Assembly: GCF_000166715.1 (NCBI RefSeq) | Contig: NZ_AEMI01000019.1 | Location: 1 to 64,000 of the forward strand | DNA: 64,000 nt | Direction of reading: 5' to 3' | Source of the DNA: Leuconostoc gelidum subsp. gelidum KCTC 3527 | Lineage (GTDB): Bacteria; Bacillota; Bacilli; Lactobacillales; Lactobacillaceae | In this document: one piece after another, positions 33,012-43,350 of the stretch | Numbering within the stretch: position 1 is the stretch's first letter | How the letters are laid out: every line of letters begins with the position of its first letter | Program-made: the position numbers and the translations under genes | The notes under the pieces: generated by a model | Seen by the model: only the letters and a program-made list of their open reading frames with translations | Database searches by the model: none | What the model was told of the DNA's origin: nothing

Positions 33012-33018
33012 TAAATAT

Positions 33019-33055
33019 TAAAAGTGCGTTATATAATCATAACGTACTTTTTTTG
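33019..33055 (+). terminator. Terminator after tsf
   Basis: AAAGTGCGTTAT pairs with ATAACGTACTTT (one G-U) and is followed by T-rich sequence. Confidence 0.88.
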
Positions 33056-33102
33056 CGATATATTTTTGGTATAATTGATTAGCATAGAAAATGAGGTAAA
33101 TC

Positions 33103-33828
33103 ATGTCGGATATGAAATATAAACGTGTTTTGATGAAACTTTCTGGTGAAGCGTTGGCTGGAGAAAAAGGTCAAGGCATTGATCTTGAAACAGTTTCTGA
33201 AATTGCACAAGATTTAAAAGAAGTTCATGACCTAGGAACACAAATTGCAATCGTTGTTGGTGGTGGTAATTTATGGCGCGGTGAACCAGCTTCAAAAGTT
33301 GGTATGGAACGTTCACGTGCAGATTATACTGGCATGCTTGGTACAACGATGAACGCTCTCGTGTTGCAAGATGCATTGGAACGTGCTGGTGTTGACACAC
33401 GTGTTCAAACAGCCATTACAATGCAACAAATTGCTGAACCATATATTCGTGGTCGTGCTATTCGTCATTTAGAAAAAGGAAGAATTGTTATTTTTGCAGC
33501 TGGGACAGGTTCGCCTTATTTCTCAACAGACACAACAGCTGCATTGCGAGCAAATGAAATTAACGCGGATGCTATTTTGATGGGTAAAAATGGTGTTGAT
33601 GGCATCTATGATTCGGACCCTAATAAAAATGCAAATGCTGTTAAGTATACCGAACTAACTCATTTGGATATTTTGCAAAAGGGATTGAAAGTGATGGATT
33701 CAACAGCTAGTTCACTATCAATGGACAACAATATGCCACTCGTAGTATTCAACTTAAACACACCAGGTAATTTAAAACGTGTTGTACTGGGTGAAAAAAT
33801 CGGGACAACGGTTACAGGAGGAAAATAA
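33103..33828 (+). CDS. pyrH: UMP kinase
   Basis: Hexameric amino-acid-kinase-fold enzyme of 241 residues that makes UDP from UMP with ATP, the step after the pyr pathway encoded upstream. [13 protein letters not shown] at the N-terminus, [10 protein letters not shown] near residue 52 and [17 protein letters not shown] near residue 136 are the nucleotide and UMP sites. The stop TAA overlaps the frr ATG. Confidence 0.97.
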   Translation: MSDMKYKRVLMKLSGEALAGEKGQGIDLETVSEIAQDLKEVHDLGTQIAIVVGGGNLWRGEPASKVGMERSRADYTGMLGTTMNALVLQDALERAGVDTRVQTAITMQQIAEPYIRGRAIRHLEKGRIVIFAAGTGSPYFSTDTTAALRANEINADAILMGKNGVDGIYDSDPNKNANAVKYTELTHLDILQKGLKVMDSTASSLSMDNNMPLVVFNLNTPGNLKRVVLGEKIGTTVTGGK

Positions 33829-34373
33829 TGGCTTTTAACTTAACAGACGCTAAGACACGTATGCAAGGTGCTCAAGATGCTTTAAAACGTGAATTGGGAA
33901 GTATCCGTACGGGACGTGCTAATCCGCACATTTTAGACCGTATCGAAGTAGAATATTATGGTGCAATGACACCTTTAAAGCAAGTTGCTTCAATTTCTGT
34001 TCCTGAGGCGCGTATTTTATTGATTACACCATTTGACAAATCAGCTTTAGAAGAAATTGTTCGTGCAATTAACATGTCTGATTTGGGACTTAATCCAGCT
34101 TCCGACGGGAATATTGTACGTTTGGCAATTCCTCAAATGACGGAAGAAGGTCGTAAAGATCTAGCTAAGCAAGTGAAAGCTGAGGCTGAAAAAGCAAAAG
34201 TTTCCATTCGTAATGTCCGTCGTGATGCAATGGATACGGTCAAAAAAGACAAAGAATTACCTGAAGATGATGTACGAAATGCTGAAGATGATGTTCAAAA
34301 GTTAACTGATGATAATATTAAGGCAATCGACGTCATTGCAGCTGAAAAAGAAAAAGAATTGTTGACAATTTGA
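33828..34373 (+). CDS. frr: Ribosome recycling factor
   Basis: 181 residues; with EF-G it splits the post-termination ribosome. ELGSIRTGRANPHILDRIEVEYYGAMTPL and the long charged helices (RKDLAKQVKAEAEKAKVSIRNVRRDAMD) are typical. TAATG overlap with pyrH suggests coupled translation; GGAGG lies inside the pyrH end. Confidence 0.97.
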   Translation: MAFNLTDAKTRMQGAQDALKRELGSIRTGRANPHILDRIEVEYYGAMTPLKQVASISVPEARILLITPFDKSALEEIVRAINMSDLGLNPASDGNIVRLAIPQMTEEGRKDLAKQVKAEAEKAKVSIRNVRRDAMDTVKKDKELPEDDVRNAEDDVQKLTDDNIKAIDVIAAEKEKELLTI

Positions 34374-34426
34374 AGATGTTTTAAAATTTTTAGTGGCAGA
34401 TATACTGTGACACTAAACTATCATAA

Positions 34427-34453
34427 AAACTTGACGCATCGTCAAGTTTTTTT
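34427..34453 (+). terminator. Terminator after frr
   Basis: AAACTTGACG pairs with CGTCAAGTTT around three bases, followed by T-run. Confidence 0.92.
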
Positions 34454-34471
34454 ATTTGGAGGATATTTATT

Positions 34472-35605
34472 GTGCGCAGGTATTTGAGATATTGGCAAGA
34501 AGCGTTTGATTTTCGCGGTGGCGCTTATCGATTAGACTATTGGTTGGTTCAGGTTGTTAACAACCTGATCTTTGCCTTGATAGTTTTTATTGTTGGTACT
34601 ATTTTTAACGAATGGATGTTATCAAGTTACATTTCCTCAATATTTAGTCTATTCATATTTATACCGAATATATCCATATTCATTCGCCGATTACGAGATT
34701 CAGGCTTACCTCAGCAAACTGTGGCATTGATATTATTTAGTCCATTTTTAATTGGTATTCTTAGTGGCATTATTACTGCACTTGGTTTATTGATTGCTGC
34801 ACCATTTCTATTGTTGATATATTTAATTGGTATAATTTACTTGCTCTTTCGACGTTCAGCCTATTGGACACCATATCTAGATATACAACAAAAAATAAAT
34901 TATGCCATTGTCTTTGTTACCATCATTGTGCTGATAATTGGATTACAAATTTTTACGATTAAAAAACAAATGACTGGTATTAATAATATATGGCAAAAAG
35001 CGCTAAAACAACAAGTCCAGCAAACACAACGTGAATCAAAATTGATTGACAAGTCGGCTAGTAGTCAAACAAATATTGAATCAATTTTATCTAGTGCTGC
35101 GCCTGATACTCATAATTCAGGAAAAACTCAAAAACCAATACCTGACATTTCAGTTAAAGCGTTACCAGATGATAAAGCAACTGCTAGTTATCGTAATTTA
35201 CCTGAAATGCGGTTGGGAGATAATGATTTTGGGACCTTCACGGCTCAAGGCCACTGGGAACAAGACAGTTCGACACTACAATGGTTGTTAAGCATACAAG
35301 AGGAACGTGTGTTGATTATGACCAGCACAATGGGACAAGGGTTCGGCGTTGATATATCTAGCTTGCCATTTAAAAAAATTGTTGGGCAAAGTTATTTTCA
35401 GTTAAAACAGCAGGGCGATTTACAGGTTTGGCGTATTGATGGTACTTACAAAGAGCCATCAACGGGTCAAATTAAAGCAATGAGTTATTTGGAATGGCAT
35501 ATGCCAAATTGTCATATTCGTGTGATGTATTTAATTTCTCAGTCGAGGCCATTGCTAAATACAATAATTAATTCGGTGTCAACAACGTACGACAATGCGT
35601 TATAA
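34472..35605 (+). CDS. DUF805 membrane protein with extracytoplasmic C-terminal domain
   Basis: 377 residues. The first 150 residues match DUF805: YWQEAFDFRGGAYRLDYW followed by four membrane helices. A fifth helix at about 147-167 is followed by a 200-residue hydrophilic domain, presumably outside the cell, with a Ser/Gln-rich linker and a compact beta-rich end (about 235-375). No function is known. The start is GTG with TTGGAGGA upstream. The combination of DUF805 with this tail is less common than DUF805 alone. Confidence 0.75.
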   Translation: MRRYLRYWQEAFDFRGGAYRLDYWLVQVVNNLIFALIVFIVGTIFNEWMLSSYISSIFSLFIFIPNISIFIRRLRDSGLPQQTVALILFSPFLIGILSGIITALGLLIAAPFLLLIYLIGIIYLLFRRSAYWTPYLDIQQKINYAIVFVTIIVLIIGLQIFTIKKQMTGINNIWQKALKQQVQQTQRESKLIDKSASSQTNIESILSSAAPDTHNSGKTQKPIPDISVKALPDDKATASYRNLPEMRLGDNDFGTFTAQGHWEQDSSTLQWLLSIQEERVLIMTSTMGQGFGVDISSLPFKKIVGQSYFQLKQQGDLQVWRIDGTYKEPSTGQIKAMSYLEWHMPNCHIRVMYLISQSRPLLNTIINSVSTTYDNAL

Positions 35606-35659
35606 ATATGATGAAACACTTGACGTTTTAATAGTTGCAGTGCATAATAAATATATTCA

Positions 35660-35806
35660 GTTTACTAGCTAAGATATCATGTGGCGATGATGGAGTGTGT
35701 AAGCAACTCAAGTGTCGGAAATATTTTCCGGAAATCAGGTGGAACCGCGTGTAAGCGTCCTGATGTCAATTATTTTGACATTGGAATGGATTATGGGCGG
35801 TTTTTT
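35660..35806 (+). promoter_or_regulatory. T-box leader (probably glycine)
   Basis: AGGTGGAACCGCG (35737-35749) is the T-box. TCGGAAA/TTTCCGG upstream is stem III, and GAGT/ACTC with GTGGCGATGATGG lies in a compact stem I that offers GGC as a Gly specifier. Downstream GATGTCAA/TTGACATT and finally GCGGTT with T6 (35797-35806) make the terminator, pairing with AACCGC of the T-box region. glyQ-glyS lie 1.3 kb downstream, behind a two-gene insertion. Confidence 0.82.
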
Positions 35807-35902
35807 AGTGTCGGAAAGGGGAAATAACACACAGTATTTTTTAAAAGTTATGTGATTCTTATTCAAAACGACATAAGCTCAGTAACTCTGTTAAAGTGCT
35901 AT

Positions 35903-35955
35903 AAAGATATATAAATACATATCTTTTGTGCAAAGATATGTATTTATATATCTTT
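35903..35955. repeat. Perfect 24-bp inverted repeat ahead of the SatD-like gene
   Basis: Arms 35903-35926 and 35932-35955 are exact reverse complements around TGTGC. Each arm is itself a dyad of the form AAAGATAT-N8-ATATCTTT, so the region holds two palindromic sites whose centres are 29 bp apart. It abuts the -10 at 35963-35968. It reads as a double operator; a cruciform or RNA hairpin is also possible. Confidence 0.75.
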
Positions 35956-35959
35956 TGTG

Positions 35960-35968
35960 TGATATACT
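35960..35968 (+). promoter_or_regulatory. Extended -10 of the SatD-like gene (leaderless layout)
   Basis: TGATATACT ends six bases before ATG 35975; no Shine-Dalgarno sequence is present. The inverted repeat lies immediately upstream over the -35 region. Confidence 0.6.
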
Positions 35969-35974
35969 TCAAAT

Positions 35975-36709
35975 ATGGAAAAAAAGCAGACAATTTATTT
36001 CGAATTAGATGTGGTTAACTCACGACTAGTTAAAGATAATAATGTGTTGATACAGCAAATCATGAACGTGACAGATTATTTAAACAAATTCACTAAACAA
36101 ACACTAGTAATGCCATTTCAAGTGCACAATGGTGACGCGATTTCTGGTGCGGTACAATCAATTAATACACGAGATGACATTGTTAAAATTTATCAAGCAT
36201 TGACAACCTATCTAATCATGCAAGCCATGACTTTGCAATTATATATGGCTGTTGGTGTTGGCAATATTGATACAAATTTTAATAATACAAAAGATGAAGC
36301 GTTGGTCAATGGGTCAGCCGTAGTATTGGCCCGAAATATAGCGATGCCAGCGTTGAAATTAATTTCAGCCAAACAAATGGATAAAAAATTAGGCATTCAA
36401 ACTGATTTTAAAAAAGCACCTATTTTACTGAAAATAGCTACTGATCATGAAAGCATGTCAGTAGTTGAACACATTCTTATGTTAGTTTACGAGTTCGAAC
36501 TCAATACAGATAAAAAGCGTTTAATTTATTCAACGTTGCAAAATTCTGAGAATTGGCGCGATGATCTGCCAAAATTAATTGCTGTAAAAAATAGTGGATT
36601 TAAAGAGACAGACACACTTAAACAAATTGAAAACCGTGCACGTATGTTGGTTACCAAAGCAGATGTGCAAGCTGTTAATAACCAGTTAGCAGTATTTGAG
36701 GAAAAGTAA
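35975..36709 (+). CDS. SatD-like protein
   Basis: 244 residues, soluble. The opening YFELDVVNSRLVKD, the central FQVHNGDAISGAVQ and LYMAVGVGNID follow the order seen in SatD-family proteins (GDIxxS, then GDEFQG, then RxGIGxG). That order in turn recalls nucleotidyl-cyclase/GGDEF folds. Here the metal-type residues are partly altered (GDAISG), so the catalytic state is doubtful. SatD function is unknown. ATG has no ribosome binding site but a -10 six bases upstream. It precedes a membrane protein gene one base after its stop codon, so the two are coupled. The similarity is recalled and was not searched. Confidence 0.55.
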   Translation: MEKKQTIYFELDVVNSRLVKDNNVLIQQIMNVTDYLNKFTKQTLVMPFQVHNGDAISGAVQSINTRDDIVKIYQALTTYLIMQAMTLQLYMAVGVGNIDTNFNNTKDEALVNGSAVVLARNIAMPALKLISAKQMDKKLGIQTDFKKAPILLKIATDHESMSVVEHILMLVYEFELNTDKKRLIYSTLQNSENWRDDLPKLIAVKNSGFKETDTLKQIENRARMLVTKADVQAVNNQLAVFEEK

Positions 36710-37099
36710 ATGAAACAAGAATTAATAGACACGGCATTTAAAGTTGTCGGGTGGTTAGTAGTAAGCTATCTCTATGGGGTAATGATCAGTTTTATTCTGA
36801 GCAAAATTGGTCAAAAAAAATGGCAACCTGTAGCTGGTAAAAAAGCTGATCCGTTTATACATGGTCAACTCATTGGTAATATTGAACGTACTTTTGCGAT
36901 GTTATTAATTTCATTGGGTAATGTTGGTGCTATGAGTATGATTGTCGCTATTAAAGGATTTGCGCGATGGGGTGAATTATCTAAATTGGATAATGACGTG
37001 CAAAGTATTGCTATTGATAAATTTATTATTGGTAATTTACTGAGTTTAGGATTTCCGGTTTTAATTGCAACAATTTGGTTTTTTGCTAATAAGTTTTAA
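36710..37099 (+). CDS. Small membrane protein paired with SatD-like (DUF3307-like C-terminal part)
   Basis: 129 residues, three membrane helices (about 10-32, 60-82 and 103-126). HGQLIGNIERTFAMLLISLGNVGAMSMIVAIKGFARWGEL and the late FIIGNLLSLGFPVLIATIWF recall the C-terminal half of DUF3307 membrane proteins, which often sit beside satD genes. The usual N-terminal part of DUF3307 is missing. The start follows the SatD-like stop directly, with GAGGAAAAG before it. Function unknown. Confidence 0.5.
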   Translation: MKQELIDTAFKVVGWLVVSYLYGVMISFILSKIGQKKWQPVAGKKADPFIHGQLIGNIERTFAMLLISLGNVGAMSMIVAIKGFARWGELSKLDNDVQSIAIDKFIIGNLLSLGFPVLIATIWFFANKF

Positions 37100-37141
37100 T
37101 AAAATAATTTTAAAAATTAAAATATTTAAAGGAAAAGAAAA

Positions 37142-38086
37142 ATGACAAATACAAAATTATCATTACAAGATATTATTTTGACCCTCCAACAATACTGGGC
37201 TAAACAAGGGGCAAACTTAATGCAAGCATACGACAATGAGGTTGGTGCTGGAACGCAATCGCCATACACATTTTTACGTGCAAATGGTCCTGAACCTTGG
37301 CACGCAGCATATGTTCAACCATCGCGTCGTCCTGCTGACGGACGCTATGGCGATAATCCAAATCGCTTATTCCAGCATCATCAATTTCAAGTTGTTATGA
37401 AACCATCCCCATCAAACATTCAAGAATTGTATTTAGGTTCGCTTGAAGCTTTGGGAATTAAATCATTAGAACATGATATACGTTTTGTCGAAGATAACTG
37501 GGAAAATCCATCAATGGGTGCAGCAGGCATTGGTTGGGAAGTTTGGTTGGATGGTATGGAAGTCACACAGTTTACTTATTTTCAACAAGTAGGTGGCATT
37601 GAGGTGGATTCTGTTACAGCTGAGGTAACTTATGGTTTAGAGCGATTGGCATCATATATTCAAGATGTCCCTACAGTGTATGATCTTGAGTGGGGTAATG
37701 GTGTACTTTATGGTGATATTTTCAAAGAACCTGAATATGAACATTCAAAATATGCTTTTGAATGTTCTGACCAAGAAATGTTGTTGAGACATTTTGATGA
37801 ATTTGAGGCTGAAGCAACGCGTTTATTGTCATTAGGATTGGTTCACCCAGCATACGATTATATTTTGAAATCATCACACGCGTTTAACTTATTAGATGCG
37901 CGTGGCACAGTTTCAGTCACAGAACGTGCAGGTTATTTACACCGGATTCGTACAATGGCACGTCGTGTATCAAAAGTATTTATTGAAGCCCGTTCAAAGC
38001 TTGGGTTCCCATTATTAAAAGATAGTGATTTACGTGAAAAATATTTAGGTGTGAACGGTAAATATGCACAGAAGGAGGAAATGTAA
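37142..38086 (+). CDS. glyQ: Glycyl-tRNA synthetase, alpha subunit
   Basis: 314 residues; class II catalytic chain of the heterotetrameric (alpha2-beta2) bacterial glycyl-tRNA synthetase. [31 protein letters not shown] at the N-terminus, [27 protein letters not shown] and [18 protein letters not shown] are diagnostic. AAAGGAAAAG precedes ATG. The usual T-box lies 1.3 kb upstream rather than next to the gene. Followed by glyS after 2 bp. Confidence 0.97.
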   Translation: MTNTKLSLQDIILTLQQYWAKQGANLMQAYDNEVGAGTQSPYTFLRANGPEPWHAAYVQPSRRPADGRYGDNPNRLFQHHQFQVVMKPSPSNIQELYLGSLEALGIKSLEHDIRFVEDNWENPSMGAAGIGWEVWLDGMEVTQFTYFQQVGGIEVDSVTAEVTYGLERLASYIQDVPTVYDLEWGNGVLYGDIFKEPEYEHSKYAFECSDQEMLLRHFDEFEAEATRLLSLGLVHPAYDYILKSSHAFNLLDARGTVSVTERAGYLHRIRTMARRVSKVFIEARSKLGFPLLKDSDLREKYLGVNGKYAQKEEM

Positions 38087-38088
38087 CT

Positions 38089-40149
38089 ATGTCAAAATTT
38101 TTACTAGAAATTGGTTTAGAAGAAATTCCAGCACATTTGGTAACGAGTTCAGAAGCACAATTAATTGCACGCACAACAAAATTTTTGTCTGAGCATCGTT
38201 TGTCAGTAGGCCATATTCAACCTTACTCTACACCACGTCGATTAGCGGTAGAGTTGAGTGATGTGTCATCTGAATCAGAGGCATTATCAGAAGAAAAGCG
38301 TGGGCCATCTATTGAACGAGCAAAAGATGATAATGGTGATTGGTCAAAAGCAGCCCAAGGATTTGCTCGAGGGCAAGGTATGACGCCAGAAAACTTTGAA
38401 GAACATGATGGTTATGTTTGGCTAACTAAACATACGTCAGGCGTGCCAGCGGCTGATATTTTAGCTAGTATTGGTGAAGAAGTTATTGCACAAATGAAAT
38501 TCACAACATATATGAAATGGGCAAACAATGACTTTTTGTATGTGCGACCAATTCGATGGATTGTTGCTTTACTTGATGATGAAGTGATTGATTTTAACCT
38601 TCTAGAAGTTCAAACAGGACGTGTGACACGTGGACATCGTTTTTTGTCAAATGAACATATCACAATTGCTAATGCGGGATCATATGTGGCGACCTTAAAG
38701 GCGGCCTATGTTATTGTAAATGCAGCAACACGTAAGGGTATTATACAGTCACAACTTGAAAATATTGCAAATCAAAATAATTGGTTATTAGATTTGAGCT
38801 CAGATGCAGCGCAAAATTTGTTGGAGGAAGTTAATAATATTGTTGAATGGCCGACGGCATTTTCTGGTGGCTTTGAAAATAAATACTTAGAACTGCCAGA
38901 TGAAGTGTTAATGACATCAATGCGTGAACATCAGCGCTTTTTCTATGTAACAAATCAATCAAATGATTTGTTACCATACTTTCTATCTGTCCGTAATGGT
39001 AATTCTGAACATCTTGATAATGTCATTGCGGGAAATGAGAAAGTGTTAGTCGCTCGATTAGAAGATGCCGAATTTTTCTATCAAGAGGATCAACAAAAAA
39101 CCATTGAAGATAGTATGACAAAGGTTAAAAAATTGGTTTTCCATGAAAAAATAGGGACAGTATACGAACATATGCAGCGTGTTGGGCGACTAGCTGCTAG
39201 TTTAGCTGATGAGTTGCAATTTGATGAGACACAAAAAGTTGATTTAGCACGTGCATCTGAAATATACAAGTTTGATTTGATGACTGGCATGATTGGTGAA
39301 TTTGATGAATTACAAGGCATTATGGGTGAACATTATGCGCAACTATTTGGTGAAAGCGCTGCAGTGGCCAGTGCCATAAGAGAACATTATATGCCAGTTT
39401 CTGCTAATGGTAGCATTGCAGAAACTGAAGTTGGCGCCGTGTTAGCAATAGCTGATAAACTAGATACCATTGTTACTTTCTTTTCGGCTGATCTTATTCC
39501 CTCTGGATCAAATGACCCGTATGGTTTGCGACGCGCAGCAAACGGGGTGGTTAGGACGCTTCAAAGTAAACACTGGCATGTTGCATTACGCCCATTACTG
39601 TCTGAATTTATAAAATCTAATGGTAAGGTCACCGAGAATGCTGATGTAACTGCGATTATGACATTTATTTTAGATCGTGTTCGTAAACTAGCTTTGGATG
39701 GCGATGTACGGCCAGATATTGTGGCTGCGGGAACAGCTCTGACGCCTGACGTGGATGTTGTTTACATTGCAGATCGTACGCAAACGCTGGCAAATCATGC
39801 TGGTGATGATAATTTCCGTGATATTATTGAAGCATTAACCCGTGTTTCGCGTTTGGCCATGAAGCAAGCAACAGAAGGTCTTATCGATGAAAGCTTGTTT
39901 GAAAATCAAGCCGAACAGGCACTATTTATGGCAACAAAAAAGATTGATTTGAAAATGCTAAAATCTCAAGGTGAAGAAGCAGTGTACAGTGCATTAGCTG
40001 AACTACAAAAACCAATTGCAGCTTACTTTGAAGTGACAATGGTTAATGCTGATGATGAGCAGGTTAAAAACAATCGTTATATGCAATTACATATGATTGA
40101 TAAACTTATTGCTGCGTTGGGTGATTTAGAACAAATTGTGATTAAATAG
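38089..40149 (+). CDS. glyS: Glycyl-tRNA synthetase, beta subunit
   Basis: 686 residues; beta chain that binds tRNA-Gly and completes the enzyme. FLLEIGLEEIPAHLV at the N-terminus, REHQRFFYVTNQ near residue 282 and the HD-like region (EFDELQGIMGEHYA, near residue 405) are typical. GGAGG lies just before the start in the end of glyQ. Length fits the family. Confidence 0.97.
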   Translation: MSKFLLEIGLEEIPAHLVTSSEAQLIARTTKFLSEHRLSVGHIQPYSTPRRLAVELSDVSSESEALSEEKRGPSIERAKDDNGDWSKAAQGFARGQGMTPENFEEHDGYVWLTKHTSGVPAADILASIGEEVIAQMKFTTYMKWANNDFLYVRPIRWIVALLDDEVIDFNLLEVQTGRVTRGHRFLSNEHITIANAGSYVATLKAAYVIVNAATRKGIIQSQLENIANQNNWLLDLSSDAAQNLLEEVNNIVEWPTAFSGGFENKYLELPDEVLMTSMREHQRFFYVTNQSNDLLPYFLSVRNGNSEHLDNVIAGNEKVLVARLEDAEFFYQEDQQKTIEDSMTKVKKLVFHEKIGTVYEHMQRVGRLAASLADELQFDETQKVDLARASEIYKFDLMTGMIGEFDELQGIMGEHYAQLFGESAAVASAIREHYMPVSANGSIAETEVGAVLAIADKLDTIVTFFSADLIPSGSNDPYGLRRAANGVVRTLQSKHWHVALRPLLSEFIKSNGKVTENADVTAIMTFILDRVRKLALDGDVRPDIVAAGTALTPDVDVVYIADRTQTLANHAGDDNFRDIIEALTRVSRLAMKQATEGLIDESLFENQAEQALFMATKKIDLKMLKSQGEEAVYSALAELQKPIAAYFEVTMVNADDEQVKNNRYMQLHMIDKLIAALGDLEQIVIK

Positions 40150-40198
40150 TTATAAAATTATATGACTTACCAATGAAACTAAACAAGGGTGAATGATT

Positions 40199-41248
40199 AT
40201 GTTAAATATTGCATATATTGGTTTTGGAAAAAGTACAAATCGTTACCATTTACCATACTTAAAACTACGATTAAACCAGTTCAAAGTAAGTCGTATTGTG
40301 ACACCAACACTCGGGAAACGGCCGGCAGATCAATTTGAATGGGAAACAACAGGCACTATTTTTTCTACTGATGTACAAAATATTATCAACGATAGTACTA
40401 TTGATCTTGTAGTTGTTGTCACACCATCTTCTAGTCATTACGCGATGACTAAAAAACTACTTGAAGCTGGTAAAAATGTACTGGTTGATAAACCAATGGC
40501 AGCAAATTTTGATGAAGCAAAAATACTTGTTGATTTAGCACGTAAACAAGGTCTATTCATTATGCCATATCAGAGTCGTAGATTTGATAGCGATTTTTTA
40601 ACTGTAAAACAAGTCATAGAGAACGGTTATTTGGGTCGTTTAGTAGACTTAGAGGTCCACATGGATCACTATAGGCCAAATGACGGCATCTTTGAAGGGC
40701 CTGCTATTGATGGCTCTTTATATGGACATGGTGTTCATTTAGTCGACCAAGTTGTCAGTTTGTTTGGCGCACCAAAATCAGCAATGTACGATTTACGAGC
40801 AACACGTATTTTAGAGGCAACTTTGGATGATCAAATAGAAGTCAATATGTTCTATAAAAATGCACTGAAGGCAACAATACAAACAACTGAATTAGCAACT
40901 ATTCAGTATCCAAAATGGCAATTGCGTGGTACACATGGCACCTTTATTAAATATGATGTTGATGAACAAGAAAACGATTTAAAAGCTGGAATTATGCCAG
41001 GAACTGTTGGTTTTGGGTTAGATACACCACAAAATTATGGCAAACTTGTTTATTTCAATCAAAGCGGAGATCGTATTGAAAAAATGGTTCCTAGTGTTTT
41101 AGGTGATTATGGGCGTATATATGATAGTGTATTTGATACCTTGGTGAACGGTGCGCCAAAACTTGTCAGTGACGAACAAATGTTAACGGTTATGAAATTA
41201 TTATCAACAGGTGTGTCAACTGATTCCAACAAATTGGTATCCTTTTAA
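40199..41248 (+). CDS. Gfo/Idh/MocA family oxidoreductase
   Basis: 349 residues, NAD(P)-dependent. The N-terminal Rossmann fold starts LNIAYIGFGKSTNRYHLPYL; VTPSSSHYAMTKKLLEAGKNVLVDKPMA near residue 78 carries the EKP-type motif (here DKP) with the catalytic Lys. The C-terminal alpha/beta domain follows. ATG 40199 with AAGGGTGA eight bases upstream was preferred to the ATG two codons before. Substrate unknown. Bacterial relatives include scyllo-inositol and sugar dehydrogenases. A long-loop hairpin (CGTG/CACG plus T7) after the gene may terminate it. Confidence 0.88.
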   Translation: MLNIAYIGFGKSTNRYHLPYLKLRLNQFKVSRIVTPTLGKRPADQFEWETTGTIFSTDVQNIINDSTIDLVVVVTPSSSHYAMTKKLLEAGKNVLVDKPMAANFDEAKILVDLARKQGLFIMPYQSRRFDSDFLTVKQVIENGYLGRLVDLEVHMDHYRPNDGIFEGPAIDGSLYGHGVHLVDQVVSLFGAPKSAMYDLRATRILEATLDDQIEVNMFYKNALKATIQTTELATIQYPKWQLRGTHGTFIKYDVDEQENDLKAGIMPGTVGFGLDTPQNYGKLVYFNQSGDRIEKMVPSVLGDYGRIYDSVFDTLVNGAPKLVSDEQMLTVMKLLSTGVSTDSNKLVSF

Positions 41249-41389
41249 TATCAACTAATTAAATCATTTCAAAAAATAGACGTGTTGCGCATCAGAAATG
41301 GTACGGCTCACGTTTTTTTCTGTCTATTCATGATAAAATAGACTAGATAGAAAAATTGAAAGTATACGCATAACTCGCGTGATAAAAAA

Positions 41390-43243
41390 ATGACAGAAAT
41401 TAACTTAGAACAACTTAAAGAACGACAAAAGCATATCCGTAATTTTTCAATTGTGGCACATATCGATCATGGAAAATCAACGATTGCAGATCGTATTTTA
41501 GAGCAGACACACACTGTAGCTGAACGTGATATGCAAAATCAATTGCTTGATACTATGGACTTAGAGCGTGAACGTGGGATTACAATTAAATTAAATGCAG
41601 TCGAAGTACATTACGATGCAAATGATGGTGAAACCTACATTTTTCATTTAATTGATACACCAGGACATGTTGATTTTTCCTACGAAGTGTCGCGCTCACT
41701 AGCTGCTGCTGAAGGGGCTATACTAGTTGTTGATGCAGCACAGGGCGTGGAAGCACAGACACTTGCTAATGTTTATTTAGCGTTAGATAATGATCTAGAA
41801 ATCTTGCCGGTTATCAATAAAATTGATTTACCTGCTGCTGATGCAGAAAAAGTTCGTGCAGAAATTGAAGATCTTATTGGCATTGATGCATCGGAGGCGG
41901 TATTAGCTTCAGCTAAAAAAGGCATTGGCATTCCTGAATTATTGGAAAAAATTGTAGTTGATTTACCCGCACCGACAGGCGATTTAACAGCGCCATTACG
42001 CGCGTTGATTTTTGATTCAGCCTATGATGCTTATCGAGGTGTTGTGATCAATATGCGGGTGCGTGAAGGTATCGTTAAGCCTGGTGATAAAATTAAGATG
42101 ATGAACACTGGCGCAGAGTATGAAGTCAATGAGGTTGGTGTGATGTCACCAAGTGCCCAGAAACGTGATTATTTAATGGCTGGGGATGTCGGTTATCTAA
42201 CAGCAGCAATCAAAGATATTCACACAACGCATTCTGGTGATACAATAACTTCTGTTAATAATCCGGCCAGTGAACCATTATCTGGCTATAAACCTATGAC
42301 GCCCATGGTCTATTCGGGTCTATATCCATCTGATAATGCTAAGTACACAGATTTACGTGATGCGTTAGAAAAGTTGCAACTCAACGATGCTGCTTTAACA
42401 TTTGATCCTGAAACATCACAAGCCTTAGGATTTGGCTATCGTGTTGGTTTTCTTGGCCTATTGCATATGGATGTCGTTCAAGAACGCTTGGAACGTGAGT
42501 TTGACTTGGACTTGGTGACCACTGCACCTTCTGTTACATACCATGTGATGACAAATGATGACGAACTCATTGAAATTGAAAATCCATCTGAAATGCCTGA
42601 TGCTTCAAAAATTAAATATATCGAAGAACCTTATGTTGATGCTCAAATTATGGTGCCAAATGAGTATGTTGGCGCTGTGATGGAACTTGCACAACGTAAA
42701 CGGGGCGATTTTGATACGATGGAATACTTAGATGAGACTCGAGTGAACGTGAAGTACAAAATTCCTTTATCAGAAATAATTTTTGATTTTTTTGATAAAC
42801 TCAAATCAAGCACACGAGGATATGCATCATTAGATTATGAAATTTTTGGGTATCGTCAGTCTGATCTAGTTAAAATTGATATATTATTAAACTCTGAAAA
42901 AGTGGATGCACTGAGCTTTATTGTTCATCGTGATTTTGCAGCAGAACGTGGTCGTGTCATTACATCAAAGTTGAAAGAAATTATTCCACGTCAAAATTTT
43001 GAGATTCCGGTTCAGGCAGCCATTGGTGCAAAAATTTTGGCACGTACAAATATCAAAGCTTATCGTAAAGACGTGACATCAAAAATCCATACAGGCGATC
43101 CGGATCGCCGTGCCAAATTGTTAGATAAACAAAAACGTGGTAAAGCGCGTATGAAGTCAGTTGGTACAGTTGAAGTGCCACAAGAAGCTTTCATGGCAGT
43201 ATTGAAAACAGATGATGATACGCAGTACGCACGTGGAAATTAA
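41390..43243 (+). CDS. lepA: Elongation factor 4 (LepA)
   Basis: GTPase of 617 residues that acts on stalled or back-translocating ribosomes. [19 protein letters not shown] near residue 17 is the P-loop; [14 protein letters not shown] and NKIDLPAA are G2, G3 and G4. The C-terminal domain ([14 protein letters not shown]-like end) is LepA-specific. The translation start ATG 41390 has no good Shine-Dalgarno sequence and an in-frame stop excludes a much longer form. Confidence 0.96.
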   Translation: MTEINLEQLKERQKHIRNFSIVAHIDHGKSTIADRILEQTHTVAERDMQNQLLDTMDLERERGITIKLNAVEVHYDANDGETYIFHLIDTPGHVDFSYEVSRSLAAAEGAILVVDAAQGVEAQTLANVYLALDNDLEILPVINKIDLPAADAEKVRAEIEDLIGIDASEAVLASAKKGIGIPELLEKIVVDLPAPTGDLTAPLRALIFDSAYDAYRGVVINMRVREGIVKPGDKIKMMNTGAEYEVNEVGVMSPSAQKRDYLMAGDVGYLTAAIKDIHTTHSGDTITSVNNPASEPLSGYKPMTPMVYSGLYPSDNAKYTDLRDALEKLQLNDAALTFDPETSQALGFGYRVGFLGLLHMDVVQERLEREFDLDLVTTAPSVTYHVMTNDDELIEIENPSEMPDASKIKYIEEPYVDAQIMVPNEYVGAVMELAQRKRGDFDTMEYLDETRVNVKYKIPLSEIIFDFFDKLKSSTRGYASLDYEIFGYRQSDLVKIDILLNSEKVDALSFIVHRDFAAERGRVITSKLKEIIPRQNFEIPVQAAIGAKILARTNIKAYRKDVTSKIHTGDPDRRAKLLDKQKRGKARMKSVGTVEVPQEAFMAVLKTDDDTQYARGN

Positions 43244-43350
43244 TGCTATTTTGTGATTTAAATGTACTGTTTTCAAGAGGTGCAATGAGATGAACTTATG
43301 TCAAAAAATGCTAGTAACCAGCATTTGAGGCATATTACAAGGAGACAGAT

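Noticed and set aside
35817-35831. GGAAAGGGGAAATAAC after the glycine T-box as an old glyQ ribosome binding site
   Set aside because: Suggestive of a displaced start but no matching glyQ N-terminal sequence follows it, so not claimed.
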